Origin: Parazoarcus communis
Lineage (GTDB): Bacteria; Pseudomonadota; Gammaproteobacteria; Burkholderiales; Rhodocyclaceae
DNA length: 64,000 bases
Assembly: GCF_003111645.1 (NCBI RefSeq)
Contig: NZ_CP022187.1
Span: 1,240,001-1,304,000, forward strand
Direction: 5' to 3'
Positions 63,940 through 64,000 of the stretch are shown here, piece after piece. The position numbers and the translations under genes were made by a program. Numbering within the stretch: the stretch's first letter is position 1; the number at the start of each line of letters is the position of its first letter. Below the pieces are notes generated by a model. The model made no database searches. It was not told the DNA's origin and saw only the letters and a list, made by a program, of their open reading frames with translations.

Positions 63940-64000
63940 TCCAGTTTTATGCGACAGCGCCCTATGCCTGCTCCTATCTGCCCGACCGCGTCGCGCGCTC
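63912..64000 (+). CDS. bpt: Aminoacyl-tRNA-protein transferase Bpt, 3'-truncated by window end
   Basis: The first 29 codons encode [20 protein letters not shown] followed by SYLPDRVAR, matching the N-terminus of the Bpt/Ate family, which transfers Leu to proteins with N-terminal Asp or Glu. It overlaps aat, and aat-bpt pairing is common in proteobacteria. The rest lies beyond the window. Confidence 0.85.
   Translation, partial: MQQDYPYALIQFYATAPYACSYLPDRVAR

Overview
The window is about 64 kb of high-GC, gene-dense bacterial chromosome. Gene content and protein style point to a Betaproteobacterium, most likely in the Rhodocyclales (Thauera/Azoarcus-like). The markers are separate hom and thrC loci, alaA next to hom, a PhoH-PIN protein, DUF294-CBS plus a DnaQ-like partner, an aat-bpt pair, MnmC, many c-di-GMP proteins, and polyamine, branched-chain and iron ABC systems. 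This placement is inferred from protein families, not from a marker-gene alignment.

Layout. 1-6.9 kb: edge-truncated EamA transporter, alpha/beta hydrolase, DUF488 protein, coiled-coil membrane protein, LivK-like binding protein (-), C45 acyltransferase-like hydrolase, unknown membrane protein. 7-11.6 kb: dtd, then a complete polyamine-type ABC operon (binding protein, ATPase, two permeases). 11.8-18.1 kb: AGCS sodium:amino-acid symporter, unknown polytopic protein, a sodium:solute symporter gene broken by one nonsense codon and two compensating frameshifts, and an Fe-S/CCG protein that looks like the detached C-terminal half of a 2-hydroxyacid dehydrogenase. 18.4-28.8 kb: GGDEF-EAL protein, mnmC, sbtA-sbtB (bicarbonate transporter and PII-like regulator), a Cache-PAS-GGDEF protein, gltX, two identical tRNA-Val(CAC) genes and a second diguanylate cyclase. 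29-36.5 kb: thrC, fused pabB-pabC, a small ParA ATPase overlapping a histone-H1-like KPAAA-repeat protein, metY and a small membrane protein.

36.6-47.3 kb: M61 peptidase, then a 785-bp non-coding region holding three direct repeats with an exact 225-bp period and many DnaA-box-like sequences, then a 2-hydroxyacid dehydrogenase, SOS-controlled dnaE2, an FAD oxidoreductase, a LysR/quinone-oxidoreductase divergent pair, and a small unknown gene behind a candidate sigma-54 promoter. 47.3-57.7 kb: VIT transporter, hom and alaA, an Mth938-like protein, a Bcp-type peroxiredoxin, PhoH, an Aer-like chemoreceptor, DUF294-CBS and a catalytically degenerate DnaQ-like protein. 57.8-64 kb: NlpC/P60 peptidase, a DUF2325 protein divergent from an iron-binding protein across two Fur-box-like sites, the iron ABC permease and ATPase, and the N-degron transferases aat and bpt (cut by the window end).

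Themes: nutrient uptake (polyamine, bicarbonate, iron), aspartate-family amino acids (hom, thrC, metY), c-di-GMP signalling, and stress or repair (dnaE2, peroxiredoxin). The most unusual structure is the 225-bp DnaA-box repeat array at 38.5-39.06 kb. Next are the ParA/H1-like pair, the damaged symporter/Fe-S locus, and the exonuclease-like protein that has lost two catalytic aspartates.
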